In this document: piece after piece, positions 62,349-64,000 of the stretch
Position numbering within the stretch: position 1 is the stretch's first letter
Layout of the letters: every line of letters begins with the position of its first letter
Assembly: GCA_020847615.1 (NCBI GenBank)
Contig: JADLBR010000223.1
Span: 1 to 64,000, forward strand
DNA from: Verrucomicrobiia bacterium
Lineage (GTDB): Bacteria > Verrucomicrobiota > Verrucomicrobiia > JADLBR01
Reading direction: 5' to 3'
Length of the DNA: 64,000 bases
Notes under the pieces: model-generated
What the model saw: only the letters and a program-made list of their open reading frames with translations
The model's database searches: none
What the model was told of the DNA's origin: nothing
Program-made: the position numbers and the translations under genes

Positions 62349-62412
62349 GCTGCCTGAAGGCAGCACTACGAACGTTCCCGCGGCTCTGGGCTCGTAGTGT
62401 CGCCTTCGGGCG
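62349..62412. repeat. REPIN-like paired hairpins
   Basis: GCTGCC-TGAA-GGCAGC (62349-62364) and CGCC-TTCG-GGCG (62401-62412) are separate hairpins whose outer flanks also pair: GGCAGCACTACGA (62359-62371) against TCGTAGTGTCGCC (62392-62404) with two mismatches. Two inverted REP-like units facing each other is the shape of a REPIN. The whole 62231-62429 gap has no gene. Confidence 0.55.
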
Positions 62413-62429
62413 GCATCCGCACAAACCGC

Positions 62430-64000
62430 TCACACGCCCAGCGCGGCCTCGATGTCCCCGGCCCGGCCCATGCGCACGAGGGCATCGGCCTTGCGGCGCG
62501 CGTCATCGGCGCGGATGGCGGCGATGGCCTTGTGCAGGGCCGGGATCTGGCGGACCTCGACGCTCAGTGTCCGTATGCCGATGCCCAGGAGAAACGGGAG
62601 CATCCGCGGGTCGGAGGCCATCTGTCCGCACAGCGAGATCGGCTTGCCGCGGGCGATCGCGGCGTCCGTGGCGCGCTTCATCGCGCGCAGCACCGCGGGG
62701 TGGTGTGCGACGTAGAGGTCGGACACGTGCTCGTTGGTGCGGTCGACGGCCAGCAGGTACTGGACGAGGTCGTTGCTGCCGATCGAAAGGAAATCCGCCT
62801 CCCGGGCGAGCTCGTCCGCCATCTCGACGGCGGCGGGCACCTCGACCATGACGCCGAGCCTCGGGCAGGGGTTGTGATCGATGCCCTCCGCGCCCAGGTC
62901 GCGGGCGCAGCGGGCCACCGCTTCCCGGGCCCGGGCGAACTCCTCGACCGACGCGACCAGCGGGAACATGATGCGCAGGTCGGCGCCGGCGCCGGCGCGC
63001 AGCAGCGCGCGGATCTGCTGCGCGAAGGTCGCCTCGTTGCGCAGCGAGAAGCGTATGGCCCGCAGCCCCAGGGCCGGGTTCGCCTCGTGGACCCACGGAT
63101 AGTCCGCGAGCATCTTGTCGCCCCCGATGTCCAGGGTCCGGAAGACCACGGGGCGGCCGCCCATGCCATCGAGGATCCTGCGATAGATCAGGTATTGCTC
63201 CTCCTCGGCGAGAAAGTCGTTGCGCACCAGGAAGGGAAACTCGCTCCGGTATAGCCCGATGCCCCCGGCATTCATCTTCCGCGCCACCGCGATCTCGCTC
63301 AGGAGGTTGATGTTCGCGAACACGTGGACCCGCTCCCCGTCGATCGTCGTCGCCACCTCGGGGCACTCCGCCCCTAGCCGTTCCGCCTCGGCGCGGACGG
63401 CGGAGAGCTCGGCGTACTTCCTGACGAGATCCTCGGGGGGATCGATGAACGCGGTGCCCTGGTCGCCGTCGATCAGGATGGGGCGCCCCGCCGGCACCGC
63501 GAACAGCCGGCGGTCCTCGGCCACGACGACCGGCAGCCGCAGCGACCGGGCCAGTATCGAGACGTGCGCCGTGACGCCGCCGCCGATCAGCAGCAGTCCC
63601 TCCGCGCGCTGGGCGGCCAGCTTCACGATGTCGGAGGCCATCAGCTCGCCCGCGATGAGCACGCAGCCCCGATAGTCGGGCGTGGTCTCGGGACCCTCCC
63701 GGAGATTCTGCACGAGGCGGCGCCCCAGGTCCCGGACGTCCTGCACCTTCTCGCGCAGCCGCGCGTTGGGGCTCGCCGAAAAGATGCGCACGTACTCGCC
63801 GACGACCTTGGCGACGGCGGCCTCGGGGGCGAGGCCATTCTCGATGAGCGCGGTCATCTGGCCGGAGAACTCGGTGTCCTTGACCATCAGCAGGTGCGCG
63901 CTGAAAATCATCGAGGCCACGTCGGCCAGGCGCTCCTCCATGGCGCGCTGGAGCTCGGCGAGCTGGGACTCGGTGCGCTCCAGCGCGCGGCGGAAATCCG
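62430..64000 (-). CDS. ptsI: PEP-protein phosphotransferase (enzyme I), 5' end off the window
   Basis: The frame stays open through the first 59 bases beyond the ATG at 63941 (DFRRALERTESQLAELQRAM), so the true start lies outside the window and this is a partial gene (about 522 residues visible). The HPr-binding domain part (IFSAHLLMVKD), the phosphohistidine loop GGGVTAHVSILARS (His codon 63564-63566), the PEP-binding barrel (GGIGLYRSEFPF, FRTLDIGGDK, GVMVEVPAAVEMAD, SIGSNDLVQYLLAVDRTN) and the catalytic Cys in SLCGQMASDP are all present. It moves phosphate from PEP to HPr for sugar uptake or regulation. Whether it is the sugar-type EI or EI-Ntr depends on the missing N-terminus. Confidence 0.93.
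   Translation of the reverse strand, partial: DFRRALERTESQLAELQRAMEERLADVASMIFSAHLLMVKDTEFSGQMTALIENGLAPEAAVAKVVGEYVRIFSASPNARLREKVQDVRDLGRRLVQNLREGPETTPDYRGCVLIAGELMASDIVKLAAQRAEGLLLIGGGVTAHVSILARSLRLPVVVAEDRRLFAVPAGRPILIDGDQGTAFIDPPEDLVRKYAELSAVRAEAERLGAECPEVATTIDGERVHVFANINLLSEIAVARKMNAGGIGLYRSEFPFLVRNDFLAEEEQYLIYRRILDGMGGRPVVFRTLDIGGDKMLADYPWVHEANPALGLRAIRFSLRNEATFAQQIRALLRAGAGADLRIMFPLVASVEEFARAREAVARCARDLGAEGIDHNPCPRLGVMVEVPAAVEMADELAREADFLSIGSNDLVQYLLAVDRTNEHVSDLYVAHHPAVLRAMKRATDAAIARGKPISLCGQMASDPRMLPFLLGIGIRTLSVEVRQIPALHKAIAAIRADDARRKADALVRMGRAGDIEAALGV

Overview
This window reads as a carbohydrate-degradation island from a GC-rich bacterium of the PVC group, most likely Verrucomicrobiota or Kiritimatiellota. 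The evidence is six intact secreted type-I sulfatases, GH29, GH51, GH43, GH78, GH127/GH146-type and sialidase-like enzymes, a sulfatase with C-terminal EF-hands, a PQQ-propeller protein with a methyltransferase-like head, a URO-D family protein, XylR/AraC-type regulators and no SusC/SusD pair. The lineage is inferred from gene content only. No rRNA, tRNA, CRISPR, transposase or phage gene was recognised.

Layout. All genes except two regulators are on the minus strand, so transcription runs from high to low coordinates. 62430-64000 is the 5'-truncated PEP-protein phosphotransferase (enzyme I). 59438-62230 is a lipoprotein beta-helix (GH141-like), then a sulfatase with EF-hands (57587-59275) and a 1296-residue PQQ-like protein (53573-57463). 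45698-53529 is a tightly packed MoxR/Bat operon (MoxR ATPase, DUF58 protein, small secreted protein, BatA, BatB and a BatD-BatE fusion). 31129-45513 is the main glycosidase block: sialidase with a GH29-like domain, a GH127-LamG-GH146 fusion, GH51, an amputated enolase-superfamily gene, GH43 and GH78. It is followed by a chimeric FAD oxidoreductase (29047-30855) and a Tat-signal GH51-like enzyme (26992-28530). An AraC regulator (25867, plus strand) diverges from a GH29/TIM-barrel/discoidin/GH29 fusion, with a URO-D family gene behind it. 20063-20926 is decayed DNA: a broken sulfatase and palindromic repeats. 11557-20015 holds an unknown secreted protein, a sulfatase and a giant beta-helix/PATR protein. 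A XylR-like regulator (10356, plus strand) diverges from the last run (1-10186): two small secreted proteins, four sulfatases, a GHL15-like protein, a GH29 fucosidase and a partial TIM-barrel protein.

How the genes fit together. Nearly all products carry Sec, Tat or lipoprotein signals, so glycan is cut outside the cytoplasm. Fucosidases, rhamnosidase, several arabinofuranosidase families, a sialidase-fold enzyme and sulfatases together suggest a branched, sulfated heteropolysaccharide rich in L-fucose, L-rhamnose and L-arabinofuranose. The GH33/GH127/GH141/GH78 combination also resembles rhamnogalacturonan-II pathways; the substrate is inference. Many genes overlap by 4 bp (ATGA or GTGA), implying translational coupling.

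The most notable signals are a direct repeat with 21-bp spacing, CCATTTYNSGMA, found both in front of the XylR-like gene and in front of the GH127 operon 33 kb away; repeated gene fusions and amputations that keep signal peptides while swapping the downstream part; and several palindromic intergenic repeats. Formylglycine-generating maturases, glycan transporters and monosaccharide catabolism genes are not in the window.
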